Below are positions 62,320 to 64,000 of a stretch of 64,000 bases of DNA, piece by piece. Each line of letters begins with the position of its first letter. Position 1 is the stretch's first letter. A program made the translations under genes and the position numbers. The stretch comes from Helcococcus massiliensis (GTDB lineage Bacteria; Bacillota; Clostridia; Tissierellales; Peptoniphilaceae), in NCBI RefSeq assembly GCF_900258485.1, contig NZ_OGVE01000002.1, forward strand, positions 62,001-126,000, in the 5' to 3' direction. Below the pieces are notes generated by a model. It saw only the letters and a list, made by a program, of their open reading frames with translations. It was not told the DNA's origin and made no database searches.

Positions 62320-63153
62320 TTATTCTTTTATTAAACCAAAGTGGACTAGGGCTTTATAAATCCCTTCACTGTTATTGTCAGATGTTACATGGTAAGCCAC
62401 ATCTTTTACTCCATCTTGAGCATTGCCCATTGCAACCCCATACTTAGCATATTCAACTAATTCCTTGTCATTCATTGAATCGCCAAATGACATAAGTGTT
62501 TCTGGATCAATGTTAAGTTTACCCAAGCCATAGGCTTTATTTGATTCTGGTCTGACAAACTCCATAAAATAAGGTGAAGTTTGAACAACATGGATTTTAT
62601 CTCCAAAAATCTTTTTATTTTCTTGGATTACCTCTTCTATCTCAGCTGGTTCAACTATGGTCAATATCTTGTTAACATGGTCATCTATGTGGTCTTCAAT
62701 AGCTTCTACTTCTTTTAACAGATAAGCTCCAGCCCTTGCTTCTCTTTCCATGATGTTGTGGATTTCACCATTCCAAGTAACAAAGCCAGAATATACATCA
62801 TTTACTAAGAAATAATCTCCCGCTTCCACCATTGGATGAATTTTTTTCCCTTTAAATGACTTTAATATTTCTTGTGCTAATTGTTTTTCTATTGGTGTAT
62901 CAAATATTATTTTGTGGTTTTTTGTATCGTATCCTATAGATCCATTGTTAGATAAAATAATACCATGGTGGTCTTGTAGTCCTAGCTCTTCGGCTAATTT
63001 CAACATTGATTTTACCGGACGCCCTGAAGCTAAAATCAAGTGAACACCCTTGTCTTGTAGTTCTAGCAAGGCCTTTTTAGTTTTGGGCATTATCTTGCCA
63101 TTTATATCCAATAAGGTACCATCTATATCTAACGCAATTGTTTTTATATCCAT
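62320..63153 (-). CDS. Cof-type HAD-superfamily phosphatase (second copy)
   Basis: A 277-residue HAD hydrolase with LDIDGTLLD, LASGRPVKS and FGDSMNDKELV. The catalytic residues are intact and the layout matches the paralogue at 61337-62179, so the pair probably arose by duplication. It starts nine bases after the phosphatase gene upstream. Substrate unknown. Confidence 0.92.
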   Translation of the reverse strand: MDIKTIALDIDGTLLDINGKIMPKTKKALLELQDKGVHLILASGRPVKSMLKLAEELGLQDHHGIILSNNGSIGYDTKNHKIIFDTPIEKQLAQEILKSFKGKKIHPMVEAGDYFLVNDVYSGFVTWNGEIHNIMEREARAGAYLLKEVEAIEDHIDDHVNKILTIVEPAEIEEVIQENKKIFGDKIHVVQTSPYFMEFVRPESNKAYGLGKLNIDPETLMSFGDSMNDKELVEYAKYGVAMGNAQDGVKDVAYHVTSDNNSEGIYKALVHFGLIKE

Positions 63154-63161
63154 TTTTCCTC

Positions 63162-63773
63162 CTAAACATTTCCATTAAATGGTATAAAAGTTCTTACAAA
63201 ATTTAATTTATAGTCTTTACCAACTTCAAATTCGATAGTCATAAGGTTTGGAGTTTTTCTTTCAATATTATTTTCCTTCAAGCTTTCAAATGTAGGAAAG
63301 AATTTTGTGATAATAGCCCATAAAACTCCTCCATGACTAATAACTAAAGCATTCTCCCCTTCATCTTTGGCAATTTTTTCTAGAGTCTTGATTACTCTTT
63401 CTTGTACCTCTTCAACACTTTCACCGCCAAAATTAGCCCACCAATCTCCAAAATTTATATTATTTTTATAGAAATCTTTATCAGGTATTCCTGCATATAT
63501 AGGCTCACCTTCAAACTTTCCATAATTCCATTCTTTAATACCTTCTAATCTCTCATAAGGAAGATCGGTGGTGGTTTTCAAGGTTTCTTCAGCCCTACCA
63601 AGAGTTGAACAATAGGCCTTATCAAAAATTATATTTTTACTTGTATAATATTCTTTAGCACTTTTTGCTTGCCTTACACCCTCTTCTGTCAAGGGTGAAT
63701 CCACAACTCCTTGGATTTTTCCCCTCTTATTGAATAAGGTTTCTCCATGCCTTACTAGGTATATTTTTTTCAT
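63162..63773 (-). CDS. Histidine phosphatase family protein (phosphoglycerate-mutase-like)
   Basis: A 203-residue enzyme with the LVRHGETLFNKRGKIQG phospho-histidine motif, the second catalytic Arg in CSTLGRAEET, Glu in EWNYGKFEG and SHGGVLW. The family includes cofactor-dependent mutases and broad phosphatases; lone copies beside HAD genes are usually phosphatases. It is the first gene of the unit. The AT-rich upstream region (63790-63850) has several -10-like TATAAT elements but no clear -35. Confidence 0.9.
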   Translation of the reverse strand: MKKIYLVRHGETLFNKRGKIQGVVDSPLTEEGVRQAKSAKEYYTSKNIIFDKAYCSTLGRAEETLKTTTDLPYERLEGIKEWNYGKFEGEPIYAGIPDKDFYKNNINFGDWWANFGGESVEEVQERVIKTLEKIAKDEGENALVISHGGVLWAIITKFFPTFESLKENNIERKTPNLMTIEFEVGKDYKLNFVRTFIPFNGNV

Positions 63774-63875
63774 TAAACCCCCAGCTAAACTCGATAAATA
63801 TAAATTCTCTTTTATTCATTATATATTTTATATAATATCATATATTATATAAAGTAGTCGAAAGTACTTGTATTT

Positions 63876-63910
63876 AAAAAATAAAAAACTAGAGAGTCTA
63901 GGCTCTCTAG
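63876..63910 (-). terminator. Terminator of the gene at the right edge
   Basis: CTAGAGAG/CTCTCTAG (63903-63910 with 63889-63896) forms a perfect 8-bp stem and is followed by TTTTTTATTTTTT on the minus strand. Confidence 0.9.
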
Positions 63911-63920
63911 CTTTTACAAC

Positions 63921-64000
63921 TTATAGGGAATAATCTTCTTTATTCTTTTTTAAGAATTTAACCAAGGCTAATGATAAGACTATAGATGCAGCAAATCCAC
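63921..64000 (-). CDS. C-terminus of an unidentified membrane protein (partial)
   Basis: The last 25 codons of a minus-strand gene are visible: a hydrophobic helix (GFAASIVLSLALVKFL) and a charged tail (KKNKEDYSL) before TAA at 63921-63923. A terminator lies ten bases after the stop. It is probably a transporter, but no family can be assigned from this fragment. Confidence 0.65.
   Translation of the reverse strand, partial: GFAASIVLSLALVKFLKKNKEDYSL

Overview
The window is AT-rich DNA of a low-GC Gram-positive anaerobe, most likely a member of Peptoniphilaceae close to Anaerococcus. This placement is an inference. It rests on the gene repertoire (lower mevalonate pathway, type II IPP isomerase, AsnA, ECF transporters, HPr kinase), on non-LPXTG wall-sorting tails of the form [SA]PKT[GSA]D, and on the low GC content. 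No 16S gene is present to confirm it.

Layout from left to right. 1-3953 (minus) is a trkA-trkH-rlmD operon for potassium uptake plus rRNA methylation, cut by the window edge. 4051-6554 (plus) has a DUF4097-like protein and a YabE/Rpf-like G5 wall protein. 6603-10600 (minus) is a tight operon mvaK1-mvaD-mvaK2-fni that turns mevalonate into IPP/DMAPP. 10816-14842 (plus) is a TroA-type Mn/Zn ABC importer with its DtxR-family repressor as last gene; two TTAGGT-N2-ACCTAA palindromes flank its promoter. 14862-17096 (minus) is asnA plus an MFS transporter. 17186-23839 (minus) is a nucleic-acid salvage block: deoD, a wall-anchored 5'-nucleotidase and a very large wall-anchored nuclease. 23972-28541 (minus) has an M18 aminopeptidase, a CoA-disulfide-reductase-like flavoprotein, and a P1B-4 metal-efflux ATPase under a NiCo (czcD) riboswitch.

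29184-49413 (minus) is the ribosomal protein supercluster. It runs rpsJ to rplQ (S10, spc and alpha operons with secY, adk, infA and rpoA), then an L,D-transpeptidase, ecfA1-ecfA2-ecfT-truA, and rplM-rpsI behind a structured L13 leader. A tandem repeat array lies in the non-coding DNA at each end of this block: 55-bp units at 28808-29090 and 53-bp units at 49806-50175. A folded RNA element also sits inside the operon between rpsJ and rplC.

50288-64000 is mixed. It holds an orphan PD-(D/E)XK-like protein, tRNA-His and tRNA-Leu genes, a third wall-anchored surface protein, udk, an RsuA-family pseudouridine synthase, ribU behind an FMN riboswitch, murJ (plus), and the minus-strand groups Cof-HAD/pepP/uvrC/hprK and phosphoglycerate-mutase-like/Cof-HAD. 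The C-terminus of an unidentified membrane protein lies at the right edge.

RNA-level control is the theme of the window: a NiCo riboswitch, an FMN riboswitch, an L13 leader, an rpsJ attenuator, the rpsJ-rplC element, and intrinsic terminators that abut the ribosome binding site of the next gene. No CRISPR array, prophage or intact insertion sequence was seen. The candidates for undescribed biology are the paired repeat arrays, the rpsJ-rplC RNA element, the orphan nuclease-like gene and the atypical L,D-transpeptidase active site.
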